Made by a program: the position numbers and the translations under genes. The notes beneath the pieces were generated by a model. The model made no database searches, was not told the origin of the DNA, and worked only from the letters and a program-made list of their open reading frames with translations. Below, piece by piece: positions 35,491 to 48,222 of a stretch of DNA of 64,000 nucleotides. The stretch lies in contig WTPW01000315.1 of NCBI GenBank assembly GCA_009809945.1, positions 190,770 to 254,769 of the forward strand, in the 5' to 3' direction. The stretch is from Gigaspora margarita (Eukaryota; Glomeromycota; Glomeromycetes; Diversisporales; Gigasporaceae). The first letter of the stretch is position 1. Each line of letters opens with the position of its first letter.

Positions 35491-36835
35491 TGGTTTACAA
35501 TCTGAATGCGGTAGCAAGATGTCAATTTACAATAATATATTCAAAAAAGATCCAGAAAAATCGACAATTCCTCAAATACTGTATTGTTAGAAGATAACAA
35601 GTTACAGGAATTTTTTAATGAAATTGTTAAAGAAATTATAATCTGTATAATGAAGAAAGATCAAAAACTGAGATCCAGGTTTAATCCTTGAGATATTAAA
35701 ACAATTTCTAATAAGGGAATGCAAAGTCCAAACAGATATTATCAATGATGTTTAATAATCAAATCGATCCTATAATTCAAATCGTTCTCGCAAATTATTA
35801 TCATTATGGTAAATGGATCAAAAAGGCTAAAAATAAGGCATTTGTATCTTATCAAAAATTAGCATATATGGGAATGCTGATGAAACATATAATGTTGGAT
35901 GTTGCTATAATGAAGGAATTGGAGTTAAAAAGGATGAACATAAGGCATTCATTTATTATCAAAAATCAGTAGAGATGGAGAACGCAAGCAGAACATAAAA
36001 TGTTGGATGTTTTTATGATATAGGAATTGGAGTTGAAAGGATAAACATAAAGCATCCTTTTATTATCAAAAATCAGCAAAGATAGGGATGCAAATGGAGT
36101 ATATAATATTGAATATTGTTTTCAATATGGAATTGGAGTTAAAAAGATGAACATAAGGCATTATTTATTATCAAAAATCAACAGAGGTGGGGAACGCAAT
36201 TGGAACAAATGATGTTGGATATTGTTATCAACATGGAATTGGAGTTGAAAAGGATGACATAAGGCATTCGTACATTATCAAAAATCTACAGATATGGGGA
36301 ACACAAGTGGAACATATAATGTTTGATATTGTTATCGTTATGGAATTGGAGTTGAAAAGGATGAATATAATGCATTCGTTTATTGTCAAAAATCAGGAGA
36401 GATGGGGAACGTGAGTGAAACATATAAGGTTGGATCTTGTTATCGTCATTGAATTGGAGTTGAAAAGGATGAACATAGAGCATTTGTTTATTATCAAAAA
36501 CTGCAGAGATGGAGAGTGCAAGTGGAACAGATAATGTTGGATATTGTTATCAATATGGAATTTGAGTTGAAAAAGGATGAACATAAGGCATTCATTTATT
36601 ATCAAAATCTGCAGATGTGGGGAACACAAGTGGAACATATAATCAGGGTTCTGAATAGACAATAGACAAGTCAATAGACTCAATAGATAGTCTAATGTTT
36701 AATGATGTCTAATCAAAGCCATTGACAATAGACAAAAGAATATAATCTGATTACTTAATTTCAGAAATTATGATCTGGCTAATATGAGTATTAAATTAGA
36801 CTGATAGACCAATAGACAAGTTAATTTATGAATAG

Positions 36836-38063
36836 TGTAACAAATTAAAAATTTTAATATTCTTTTTGTGTAAATAAAAAATTTTCACAGCACATTGTCC
36901 GTAAACTGGCATATGAAAATGTGATGATCCTGATTTAGTAAAATTATAAAAATCTTCTTTTACATTTCATCCTTTATACTAAAATGGAAATGATGGATGG
37001 CTTGGTGGCTTAAATATATGAATATTATTTTTTTTGGGTGCATTAAAACATTGAAGTGGCTACATAATGTAGTTTAGCTAAGTAATGTAGTCGTTTAAAC
37101 CTGGCCAGCCAATGTAGGCTTGAAAAGCCCACTACGTAACATAGTAAGGCTTATGAAGTAAACTTAGGCATCATAGAAGCAGCATAGTTTAACTAAGTAA
37201 CTTAGTAGAATCTAAGTAAGAAAGTAGTAAGGCATCGTAGTATTAACGTAGTAATAATAAGTAATGTAGTCATTCATATAAGAATCCAAATATATATAAA
37301 GGCCTCTAGTTTATGGCCAAGAGAAAAAATCAGTTCTCTTATCATTCTTGTAATTATTATTAATAAATTATATCTTTCTCTGAATAACAAAATTACACTT
37401 ATCTTTAAAATCGACTTGTAACTTTAATAAAACCCTTCATAACTCAATTCGATGGACTGAATTGACTTGTAACCTTGAATCAGCTTTTATTAAGACTCAA
37501 ATCTGATTTAACCACATTTTGTTAAACTTTTAAAATTATACATGTAATTCATATCAGCCTACGGATTGGTCTATAGTAAAGTCTTTTAGTTTAAATATTT
37601 GTATGATAAATGTTGTCTCTTTTAAATTCCTTAGTATCTGCTAGTTAATTTAAAACTCAGCTTACCCTCCAAATAAAGTTCCTGCATCTGCAGAAAATTC
37701 TCAAACTTACCCACATCGATATCATCTGATCAAAATCTGGGCAAATATTCGCCTACCCTAAACCCTGTGATACCCATTTTGATCCCAACTTTCATTTAGA
37801 TTATATCTTATTATTATTTTTATTGATAACATTTTATTAATATCTTTGATATTAGCATTGCCAGCCTCTGTGTCTTTATTATATCATGGTGATTTAGTGA
37901 TAGATTATCCCTTCGCTCTCCACATATTGCATATTTGACCCCTATTGTATCCTCATGATCTAAATATTAAAATACTTATATCTCTCTTCCCATACATGGT
38001 TGGAGTGTAAATTGGCACTATTGTCTATATTGTTTTACCCACTCTTCCAAAACAACCATTACA
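36836..38063 (+). repeat. 5' LTR of the Gypsy element (1,228 bp)
   Basis: Starts TGTAACAAATTAAAAATT, ends ACCATTACA; homologous to 44601-45820. A TATATATAAAGGCC word at about 37291 may be the promoter; the downstream leader TTCTCTTATCATTCTTG follows. Confidence 0.85.
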
Positions 38064-38182
38064 ATTGGTGCTGATTGTGTAGAATGAATAATTGCCCTCA
38101 TAAAAGTTTTATAAAACTTTAAGCTCTTTTACCTATAATCTAACAAGCTGAAGAAGCCTACTTACCCCCAAAAAAATGAACT

Positions 38183-39375
38183 ATGGCCAACCCTCCAAAT
38201 ACTATCCAATAGCAGAACCCTGCTAACCCTCTGCAGCAACCCAATCCAGCACAACTACCAAACCCGAATAATGCTTTCAATAATCTAGTAGCCCAGATTG
38301 GATTGTTGGTTCAACAGATGCAGCCACACCTGCTCCACAGATTAATGTGCTAAATAGAGAATTGAAACTTGTAGCTTACCCAGATTTCTCTGGCAGGGAC
38401 CAAGATCCCATAATATGGCTTGATGAAGTAAAAAAGGTATTTACTTCCAACCTAATTAATAATAACTAAAAAATACCTAATAATGTTCCTCATCTTAAGG
38501 GCTCTGCTGCTACCTAGTGGGTCAATCCTATTAATGTTTGGAATGATCTCGCGCAGAAAATAGAAGCTTCTGTCCTAATTTTATCGCTTAATTTCGTATA
38601 GCAACTCTTGAGGGAAAATAGTTTGCCCAGCTTGCCACCTGGAAGCAGCAGTTGAATAAAGATGTAGATATTTACTATACTGCTATCCAAGAGCTTCTAT
38701 GCCAGGTTGAGTCAGGAGGACAACAGTATCCAGAAATAGCCAAGGCCCAAATTTTTCTTAATGGCCTATGACCTGAATTCATCCATGTAGTTGCTCAGTC
38801 CACTCCAAATACCCTGCAAGTAGCTTATGAACAGGCAAGAGCATATGAAAGCACATGCAAGCAAAATCTACCTAGTCTATCTATTCTTCTTAGCACTCTA
38901 TATTCTGCTCAGGCTAGTTTTTCTGCACTAATTGGGTTACTATCATTAGAGGCTACCCCAGGGTCAGCTATTGAAAACTCACTAAAGCGATCAACAGGAT
39001 ATTAATTCAATTTTATTAAAGGCAAATATTACTTGCTGGGAACCAGAGTTGACCTATTTGCTATAAATGTGGTCAGGTTGGTCACATTAGTAGAAATTGT
39101 AGAGTGGCCAATCCTCAATCTAATTATTCCCAAATGTGAGCCCTTCTAATTCACCATTGAATCCAATTCAAGCTTCTTTAAATCTCTCAAACTCGTTGGT
39201 ACCAAACCCTATAAATAATAATCCTAAAAACCATTCCCAAGAAGCACTTCAGGCTCTCTTAGCCCTTGCTGCTAACTTAAATCCTAATAATAGCCAAAAT
39301 GATCAACATACTTATGTTAGTATTTCCGTAGAAGATGCTCCTTTATTTGCTATAGGAAAGCGAGATCCTCAATGA
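38183..39375 (+). pseudogene. Gypsy gag (nucleocapsid)
   Basis: Begins near an ATG at 38183 (MANPPNTIQ, then a TAG). Capsid-like segments are readable in pieces (AQIFLNGL at about 38746, VAQSTPNTLQVAYEQARAYE at 38792). The zinc knuckle CYKCGQVGHISRNC is intact at 39059-39100, fitting C-X2-C-X4-H-X4-C. A final open stretch 39136-39375 is Asn/Pro/Ser-rich. Stops include TAG and TGA where Gln, Arg or Trp are expected. Confidence 0.75.
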
Positions 39376-40290
39376 CCTAGTAGTAACCTTTGTCTGCTTA
39401 AACGAAGGAAGAAAGAGTTAGAAGAACCTGAACTGGAGGAAGAAACTTTGGAACAACTTGTGGAGGAAGAAATCAGAAGAGAGACTGCAAATGATAACTC
39501 CCAACCAGAGATAGCAAAACCTTTAATGACTCTAACCAAAAGTAACATTCCTAAACCCAGATGTGCCCCTATCACCCGTAAAAAAGTACTAGAGGATGAA
39601 CTTCTCCAAATAGCATCCTTGGTACCTCTGTACTCAATTGTTTCTGATATACGGGATAAGTCCACTAATATTACCTATGGGCAACTCTTCTGCCTGGCAC
39701 CCTCTTTGTGGGTTGATCTGGATAAAAGCCTACAAAGAAAAACACTCTTAGTAAAAGGAGAACTAAGAATAACCTTAGTATTAATCCAGAAAAGAAATCT
39801 ACTGCCTATATTGTGACGCCCAAATCTTAGATGAAACCATTCCATTAATTGTAGATAGTGGTTTATTAGAAGTATTGTTTCATCCCACCTATTAAGAAAT
39901 TTGGGGATCAAAGTAGAATGTCCCTCTACCGTTAATATGATTAATGCTCATGGTAAAAGTAAAAGATCTCTAGGAGAAATTTCTGACTTTCCTTTTAATG
40001 TCAGAGGAATGAAAATCCCAATTGAAGTATTTGTAACTAATGCTGGGTCATATTAAGCCATTGTTGAAAATGATTGGCTATCAAAAGCCCAAGCAAGAAT
40101 CAATTTGGTGGCCTTCAAAATGATGCTTACCTGGGAAGGCAAAGAAATAATTCTCCCAGTTGAGTTTAAAAAGTTAAGCCCTCTGGGCAAAAACTGTCCC
40201 ACTACAGTTCATGATATCAACAAAGAAAAAGAAGAAGAAACTAAGAAAGAAATAGCAGATATTGAGAAGAAATATGAGAGGAAGAATTAG
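39376..40290 (+). pseudogene. Gypsy aspartic protease region
   Basis: ORF 39448-39816 is acidic linker, then a shifted frame gives PLIVDSG with the catalytic D-S-G at 39857-39865, followed by VNMINAHGKSKRSLGEI and ending near a GNDWL-like motif (here EN-DWLSKAQARIN at 40066). These match retropepsin features. In-frame stops and a frame change between linker and active site show it is dead. Confidence 0.65.
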
Positions 40291-41029
40291 AGGACAAGTC
40301 CATGGTTATTAGGAAACTGAGGATATTGATACCTTTAGTTCTGTGCCTTCACAGAGTTCCACTCTTCAATTTTAGATTTTCTATCGATACACTCTGTACC
40401 CCTTTGGATATGCCTTTGTTCCTCACAGCAAATATAATTATTTTTTAGTTGACTTATTTGAATTCCATGATAAAAATTCTTCTCATTATTTGTTGGACCC
40501 TGCTAACTTTTTGTTCTCTATTCTTTTGACTAGTCTTTGTCCTATTGTACTGGCCTTGTCGATTCTTATACAAATTGAAGGTTGTCAGTATCAAGAAGTT
40601 CAAGTATTCCTTCAAGTTCGGAAGCTCTATTTCTGACAATCTGTTATAATTCCATCCTGATAATACAGACCTGATTAAATGGTACTCATTTTTGGATTAT
40701 GGCACCATGAAGGTAGAGGTGAATGAGTTCACTTCCGATACTGATGATACTATTGATGAAGTTAAAAAACAATTTAAAATTAAAAAGAAAAAAAGTAAGC
40801 CCTAAGTATCAGGTGTTATTCCAATAAGGCTAGTAATACTTATCTGCAATAAAGTAATACTTAGCCTGATCCATGAAGATATATTACCATATCTTTAGAA
40901 GCCAAGAGTTTACCAGTTAGTGACCTCTTTGATTATTTCTATGAGGAGTGACAAGATCCCTATCAGCTTGGAAAGTTGAAGCCCGAGCAACATTTTGTAT
41001 TCAGCAATTCATCGGTAATAACCTGGATC

Positions 41030-42353
41030 TTTTTTTATAGGAAAGAGGACCCTTGGGGTGAACTCATCTGGTTAAACATCAAATTGATACTGGAATGGCC
41101 CTCCTGATTAAACAAAATCCCTACTAGCATTCCCTGACAGAAAAAGATATTATTAAAAAAGAACTCATCTATATGCTTACTAAAAAGATAATTCAGTCCT
41201 GTCATAGTCCATGGACCTCCCTTATTATGCTTGTTTTCAAAGAAGATGGGAGTACCTGATTTTGTGTTGACTATCAAAAATTGAACTCTGTTACTGTGAA
41301 AGACAATTATCTACTTCTCTGAATTAATGATCTTTTAGATGCTTTATCAGGATCTTTCTAGTATAGTACTCTAGATCTTGCTAGTGATATTGGCAGGTTA
41401 GAGTTGAGAAGGTTAATTGGTCAAAAACTGCTTTTACTACCTCTTTGTATCTTCAAGTTCACTGTTATGCCTTTTGGCTTGGCACACGTGCCCACAACTT
41501 TCTAGTGGTTGATGGATTATATTTTTCATAACTTGATTAGAAAATATATGGTCGTCTACTTAGATGATATTAACATATATTCGAAGACTTTTGACAGACA
41601 TCTACTTCATTTACAAGAAGCTTTCATTGATTAAACAAGGCTGGTTTAAACTGAAACCCACTAAGTGCCACTTCACTAAACAGGAACTAAGGTTCTTGGG
41701 TCATATTGTTAATGGAACTGAAATTGCTACAGACCCTAAGAAAATTGAAGCTGTCAAAAATTTTTCTATATCTCAAAATTTATGGTAACTCTGAAGCTTC
41801 TTGGGGCTAAACGCTTACTATAAAAAGTTTGTAAAAGGATTTAACTATATAGCTACTCCCTTAAATCAACTTTTGAAGAAAGGTATTAGTTATAAATGGA
41901 CTAGTGTACAACAAAAGGCATTTGAAACCCTTAAAGAAAAATTAACAACTGCCCCTATACTTGCTTACCCAAATTTTTTCCAAACTTTTATTCTCTTTAC
42001 TGACACCTCTGACAAAGCTCTGAGTGCAATTCTTGCCCAAAATGATGATAATAATTGTAAAATAGTAATTTTTTATGCCAGCCGTAGTCTTACCCCTGCT
42101 GAGAAAAATTACTCTGTTACTGAGAAGGAGTGCCTAGCTATTGTTTGGCCCATTGGGTATTTCCAACCATATCTGCACGGGGGCTCATTTTATTTTATAT
42201 ACCAATCACTCAGCCCTTAGATCTTTATTCGCTATTAAGCTTTCTCAAGGTCGATTGGCTCAGTGGGTCATAACCTTAATAGAATATTCTTTTACTACTA
42301 TACATAAGCCGAGTAGGCATCATTCCAATGCTGACTGTCTGTCTCGAATTTAA
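41030..42353 (+). pseudogene. Gypsy reverse transcriptase and RNase H
   Basis: RT palm: FCVDYQKLN near 41258 preceded by a TGA, and the YLDDI catalytic box at 41557-41571 (MVVYLDDINIYSK). Connection and RNase H: FKLKPTKCHFTKQELRFLGH in 41641-41700, then ORF 41801-42220 with the primer-grip/connection region and FTDTSDKALSAILAQ (RNase H first Asp) and EKECLAIVW. The next ORF 42141-42353 gives TNHSALRSLF and HHSNADCLSR. Multiple stops in RT. Confidence 0.85.
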
Positions 42354-42779
42354 ATTAAAATTTTAACTGAAAGAAGTAGACAAAAAATGAAAAAAAAAAC
42401 TAATAATCCAGTCTAGGTTTAGTGTTCTAGCAATACTTATTTTATCTTATTCCATCTTTTTCTTTTCCTTTCTTTCTGATTATTTTGACCCTATATTAAA
42501 ATCTTTTTGTACTTATCGAAGTCATTGTTATATATTAGTAAAAAAAAAACTTTCTAAACCAAAAAACAGGACCAAATTAGAAATATAGATCCTGATATAT
42601 ATGCTCTTTATTTATGATACCTGATAGACAAAACCTTACTAGAGCAATTTATCCCTCAAAGCCTTTAAAATTTAAAATATAAAACTCAACATTATTTTGT
42701 CCTTAATGGTTTGTTATATAAAAATAATCTCTACAATTCATTGCGACCCCTCTGAGTTTTGAAAAAAAAGAAATTAAAG

Positions 42780-43785
42780 CCATACTTTTTAGTATGCACA
42801 ATGATCCACTTTCTGAACATTTTGGTTTTGAAGCTACTTATCAGAAAGTTGCCGCTCAATATTATTGGACTCAAATAGGCAATGACATAAAACAATATAT
42901 ACGGACTTGTGAGTATGTCAAAAGAAGAAACAATCCAATACCCAAGAACCCCTATACTTAATTAAAGTAGGACAAGCTTTCGAATGGGTTAGAATTGATA
43001 TTGTGGGACCCTCTTCATTACCTCAAAGAACCACTATTACATTGTAGTAGCTACTGAATACCTTACCAAGTGGCCCAAAGCTTGTCCCATTAAAAAAGCA
43101 GATGCTATTACTGTTGCTGATTTTATTTTTGAAGACCTGATTTGTAGGCATGAATGCCCAAAAGAACTCTTGTCTAACCAAGAATCCCATTTTGCAACCA
43201 AGTAGTTGTAGCCCTCTATAAAAGAATGCATATAGTGCATCATACGTCCACGGCCTACTATTCTCAGACAAATAGCCTTGTAAAATAGTTTAATCACACC
43301 CTTGTGGGTACTTAATAAGTATGTTAACCAGTTAGAACAAAACTGGGATGAATATGTAAAATCTGCCCTTTTTGCATATCAGACTACCTGAAATCACACT
43401 ACTGGCTACGAAGCTTTTTTATTGCTCTATGGATGTAGTCTTGTACTACTGGTCAAGATCGACTTTGTTGTCTTTGGGTCAAAACCTAAAACTAAGAAGG
43501 AGCTAGAAAATCAGATCTATCAGCATATAGAAACTATATATGGAAAATTAATAACAGCATGACAACAAGCTATGGCTAAAATAGGAAAGGCACACAATCG
43601 CCAAAAAAAAAGAAATAAGATGGAAACATATGAGATCAGAAACCAAGTACTCCTATATAAAAGTAAACTGGCTACGTCACATAGCACTAAATTAGAACCC
43701 CTAAATTTGGGTCCCTATTATATTCACAATGTATTACCTAATGAACTTTATCAATTATGCATGATCTACAGTCACGTACTTTAAA
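42780..43785 (+). pseudogene. Gypsy integrase
   Basis: The zinc-binding region is readable from about 42795 (HNDPLSEHFGFEATYQKV), but the second Cys of the C-X2-C pair is replaced (CEYV). Core: RIDIVGPSS at about 42990 keeps the first Asp; the second appears as SNQES instead of S-D-Q, and the Glu position near 43285 reads K. The C-terminal GPY module (LGPYYIHNVLP) is in ORF 43572-43784. Changed acids are G to A transitions. Inactive. Confidence 0.75.
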
Positions 43786-43951
43786 AGAAATACTATGAAA
43801 ATCAATTGTTGTATTATCATCCTGGCAATAAATCCCTCTGTTTCGCTTATGTCAGCTGTGATTTTTATAAAAGCCACCTCCTGAATTCTCCTTTTTTGCC
43901 TCATACCTAACAGAAAAAAAAACCAAACTAAAAGATTAAAATTTTTACCTA

Positions 43952-44613
43952 ATGAATTCTTCCAAGATTCCTCAAAATTTAAAGAAAACACTCACTCTCC
44001 CTAAAAGTCAAATGAAAAAAGCTAGGATAACTGGAACCTACCTCATCTCTGCTAATACCATTACTTACTAAAAAGATCTCTAACCTACTTCAGTACCAGT
44101 TAATGATATTAAGCGAGAAAGTGATGCAGATAGACTTCATCATAGAATGCCTGAGTTTTTTGATGATCTTTGCTCTGTCACTCATGATCTTTGTAACATA
44201 GAAGTTCCACTCAGACAAAATTGGGAGGAAAAAGTAGCTTACGTATGACAAAAAATTTCAACTATAGAAATAATCAACTACTCTATTATTACAATCTGGG
44301 TGCTTTATTAGAAGACAAATTTTGAAATAAAGAAGCAAAGAAAATAGCAAAACAATTTCTTCCTCTGACTAAAGCTAATAAAATTCTCTTAGCCGCAAAA
44401 AGAACCTATATTCTATACTTTACTTGTGGCCCATCTCATCTTTATATATCTCAACATATAACTCTATATATACTCTACCGAATCTGACACAAAGATTTTT
44501 TATTACTGAACAAAGTAGCCCAAGTAATTGTACAAGAAGAGGTTGAGACAGTTCTCCAATTAATTGATTTTGTGGGAGCTCAATCTCAAGGGAAGGCAAA
44601 TGTAACAAAATAA
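43952..44613 (+). pseudogene. Third ORF of the Gypsy element, unknown function
   Basis: Downstream of integrase a frame from ATG at 43952 (MNSSKIPQNLKKTLTLPKSQ) runs with few stops and one frame change near 44270 to TAA at 44611-44613, 13 bases inside the 3' LTR. About 220 residues. It contains RRMPEFFDDLCSVTHDL-like acidic text (actual HHRMPEFFDDLCSVTHDLCN) and later AKKIAKQFLPLTKANKILLA. No membrane helix or signal peptide, so not envelope-like. Function unknown. Confidence 0.5.
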
Positions 44614-45820
44614 AAATTTTAATATTCTTTTTGTATAAATAAAAAATTTATACAGCACATTATCCATAAACTGGCATATAAAAACGTAATCATTCTGATT
44701 TAGTAAAATTATAAAAATCTTCTTTTATATTTCATTCTTTATACTAAAATGAAAATGATGGATGGCTTGGTGGCTTAAGCATATAAATGATTTTTTTGGG
44801 CGCATTAAACATTGAAGTGGCTATGTAACATAGTTTAGCTAAGTAACATAGTCATTTAAATCTGGCCAGCCAATGTAGGCTTGAAAAGTCCATTACATAA
44901 TATAGTAAGGCTTATGAAGTAAACATAGCCATCGTAGAAGCAGCATAGTTTAACTAAGTAACATAGTAGAATCTAAGTAAGAAAGTCGTAAGGCATTATA
45001 GTATTAATATAGTAATAATAAGTAATATAGTCATTTATATAAGAATCCAAATGTATATAAAGGCCTCTAGTTCATGGGCAAAAGAAAAATCAGTTCTCTT
45101 ATTATTCTTGTAATTATTATTAATAAATTATATTTTTCTTTGAATTACAAAATTATACTTATCTTTGAAATCGACTTGTAACTTTAATAAAACCCTTCAT
45201 AACTCAATTTGACAGACTGAATTGACTTGTAACCTTGAATTGGCTTTTATTAAGACTCGAATCTGATTTAACCCCATTTTGTTAATCTTTCAAAATTATA
45301 CACATGATTCACATTGGCCTATGGATTGGTCTATAGTAAAGTCTTTTAGTTTAAATATTTGTATGATAAATGTTGACTCTTTTAAATTTCTTAGTATCTG
45401 CTAGTTAATTTAAAACTCGCTTTACCCTCCAAATAAAATTCCTGTATCTGCAGAAAATTCTCAAACTTATCCATGTTGATATCACTTGATCAAAATCTGG
45501 GTGAATATCGGCCTACCCTAAACCCTGTAACATCCATTGTGATCCTATCTTTCATCTAGATTATATCTTATTATTATTTTTATTAATATAATTTTATTGA
45601 TATCTTTGATATTAGCATTAACAGCCTCCATGTCTTTATTATATCATAGTAATTTAGTGATAGATTATCTCTTTGCTCTCCATGTATTGCATATTCAACC
45701 CCTATTGTATCCTCATAACCTATATATTAAAATACTCATATCTCTCCCGTATATGGTTGGAGTGTAAATTGGCACTATTGTCTATATTGTTTTATCTGCT
45801 CTTCTGAAACAACTATTACA
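44601..45820 (+). repeat. 3' LTR of the Gypsy element (1,220 bp)
   Basis: Starts TGTAACAAAATAAAAATT, ends ACTATTACA; homologous to the 5' LTR with many transitions and small indels. Confidence 0.85.
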
Positions 45821-46889
45821 ATAGACATATTGTCAAATTAAAAGACATTGTCTATTCTCAATCAAGTTGAATAGACATTAAACAATTAGACCATTAGGCA
45901 ATTAGCTATTAGGCAATTAGACAATTAATTTTTGATTAGACTATGTCTATTCACAACCCTGATATAATGTTGAATATTGTTATCGCAATGGAATTGGAGT
46001 TGAAAAATATGAATATAATGTATTCGTTTATTATCAAAATCAGCAAAGATGGGGAATGTAAGTAGAAGGTATCTTGTTATCGTTATGGAATTGGAGTTGA
46101 AAAGGATGAACATAGGGTATTCATTTATTATCAAAAATCTGCAGAAATGGGAAACAAAGTAAAACAGATAATGTTGGATATTGTTATTAACATGAAATTG
46201 GAGTTGAAAAAGATGAACATAAGGCATTCGTTTATTATCAAAAATCTGCAGATATGAAGGGCACAAGTAGAACATATTATATTGGATATTGTTATCATTA
46301 TGGAATTGGAGTTGAAAAGGATGAACTCAGGGTGTTCATTTATTATCAAAATCTACAGAGATAGAAAGCGCTGCTGGACAAATAGTGTTGAACCTTGTTA
46401 TCGTCATAGAATTGAAGTTGAAAAGGATAAACATAAGGCATTCATTTATCATCAAAATATGCAGAGATGGGGATGCAAGCAGAACATATACTGTCTGATA
46501 TTGTTATTATAATAAGGCATTTATTTATTATCAAAAATCTGCAGAATAAAATATGCTAATAGAATGTCAAAAGTTGCAGAAGGTTATCGAAATGGAATTG
46601 GAATAACAAGGAATCTAGATAAGGCCAAATACTGATATTAAAGGTAAATATAAAAGTTATATTTGAGCTCGTATAGTGAGATATATCATAAGTTCACTGA
46701 AAACATAGTGCATATACTTTTTTTAGATTAATGGTTAGAGCTAAAATAAGATTAGAGAGATGTTCTAAAATTTTTAGAAAGGTGAATTGTTACACCTGTG
46801 ACCTGATGTCAGATCAATAAATTATACTACTTATTAATTATAGAGAATTGCAAGATTTTCTATTTTTAGAATTAAAATAATATATCTAA

Positions 46890-47244
46890 GAAATAATCTG
46901 ATTGTTGCTGGCAGTGACACGGTGTCAGTTGTAATTGGCCAATCACATCCGTAATGGAATCAAAACAAATGCTAAATTTAATTATTGTTAGGGTCAGGGT
47001 GGGTTAGCAGCTAGAGTTGGGTTAGGGTCAGGTTAGGACATAGTATATAGTAAAATTTAGAAAAGAATTTTTTTTAATTAGAAGCTAAAAGTGGTTTTAT
47101 AAGTAAAATTTTGTGTTATCACAAATTTTTAAAAATTTTTATTGTTTCATTTTCATGTTATGCAAATGTTACACCTGATCCCATGACGTGATTGGCCAAT
47201 TACAAATATTACTGTATCACTATCAGTGACAAATAGATTTACCC
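46890..47244. mobile_element. MULE-like MITE with 9-bp duplication
   Basis: A 355-bp insertion flanked by TATATCTAA (46881-46889 and 47245-47253). Ends are inverted: GCAGTGACACGGTGTCAG, TTGTAATTGGCCAATCAC at the left against GTGATTGGCCAATTACAA and ATCACTATCAGTGAC at the right. Nine-base duplications are typical of Mutator-like elements. No ORF. Confidence 0.65.
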
Positions 47245-47943
47245 TATATCTAATTCTACTTCTAACTTTAATCCTAATGCTAACCCTAACCCTAAAAACT
47301 AATAAGTAAGCCTTTATTGGCTTTTAATTAAAAGTTGTAAAGCTTATTTTTCTGATTCTAATAGCATTAAATCATCAAAATCAGTCCAGTAGATCCCAAT
47401 ATACTTGGGATCAAAGAAGAGAATATAAGGATTAGCAGATTCACTATTACACAAACTATTCTAAAAGTTTTTTATTATAATAAAAAATTTTACTAAGAAA
47501 ATAATAAAGCATGTCATAAGAAACTAGCATTTTTTTGCACCAAAGAACAATTTACTTAAGAGCCCAAAGTCAATTAAGATAATAAAATTCTGCACAAATC
47601 ACAATTTTTTATTGATATTTTTTTCTAACTTTAGATTTGTTTTTCTTTGAAACATTTTTATTGTAATAAAAATTTTACTAAGTAAATAATAAATACATTT
47701 TGAGAAACTAGCATTTTTTTGAGTCAAAGAATAATTTACTTAAGAGCCCAAAGTCAATTACAATAATAAAATTCTGCACAAATCATAATTTTCATTTAAT
47801 GGCAAATTTGCCAATCCTTATATTCTCTTCTTTGATCCCAAGTATCTTGGGCTCCACTGGGCTGATTTTAATGATTTAACTACCATTAGAATCAAGAAAA
47901 TGAGCTCTACAACTTTTATTTAGAAGCCAAAGATAGGTTTATT

Positions 47944-48222
47944 CAGTGTTGTCACGGGACAGCTTTGGACAATGATTTGGACAATCTTGGACAATCTTGG
48001 ACAATTAAATAAAGTAAAATTACTTAAAATTTTATTAAGATAACCTATTTTAATTTTAACTGGAATGTGTTCAGCACTTAAAAAAATATATAGTTATATA
48101 TTTTTAGATAGATTTATTAATTATTAAAGCCTGGACATGCTTTGGACAATCTTGAACGTTTGGACAATTTTGGACGTAAACAAGCCAAAAAAGGCTGTGG
48201 ACAGCCAAAACGTACAACACTG
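47944..48222. mobile_element. hAT MITE with TTGGACAA repeats
   Basis: CAGTGTTGT at the left, ACAACACTG at the right, 8-bp duplication GGTTTATT / GGTTTACT. The left subterminal region repeats TTGGACAAT several times, the right has CTTTGGACAATCTTG, TTTGGACAATTTTGGAC. Confidence 0.85.

Larger units (their letters stand above)
36836..45820 (+). mobile_element. Ty3/Gypsy LTR retrotransposon, 9 kb, decayed
   Basis: LTRs 36836-38063 and 44601-45820; 4-bp duplication ATAG (36832-36835, 45821-45824). TTGGTGCTG right after the 5' LTR is a possible primer-binding site; AAGGGAAGGCAAA before the 3' LTR is the polypurine tract. Order gag, protease, RT, RNase H, integrase is the Ty3/Gypsy order, followed by an extra ORF. 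Stops throughout; LTRs clearly diverged, so older than the element at 6.4 kb. Confidence 0.9.
36644..45961. mobile_element. hAT-type element with AATAGAC subterminal repeats
   Basis: Left end CAGGGTTCTGAATAGACAAT; right end ATGTCTATTCACAACCCTG. Flanked by ATATAAT (36637-36643, 45962-45968; 7 bp seen, 8 expected for hAT). Own sequence is only about 330 bp (36644-36835 and 45825-45961), packed with AATAGAC, TAGACAAT and GTCTATT words. The remainder is the Gypsy element. Confidence 0.75.
35582..46640 (+). pseudogene. Sel1-like repeat protein, split by transposons
   Basis: Pieces 35582-36643 and 45969-46640. After an N-terminal segment resembling the linker before Sel1 repeats in glomeromycete kinase-Sel1 proteins (DNKLQEFFNEIVKEI at about 35592), about eleven Sel1 units follow, with words such as YNVGCCYNEGIGVKKDEHKA and FIYYQKS, spaced about 108 bases. 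Many are frameshifted or have stops. A hAT element carrying a Gypsy element splits the array at 36643. Sel1 repeats form helical solenoids used as adaptors. Inactive. Confidence 0.8.

Noticed and set aside
46985-47300. Telomere-like TTAGGG/CTAACCC words
   Set aside because: Only two or three imperfect copies inside mobile elements; no tandem telomere array.
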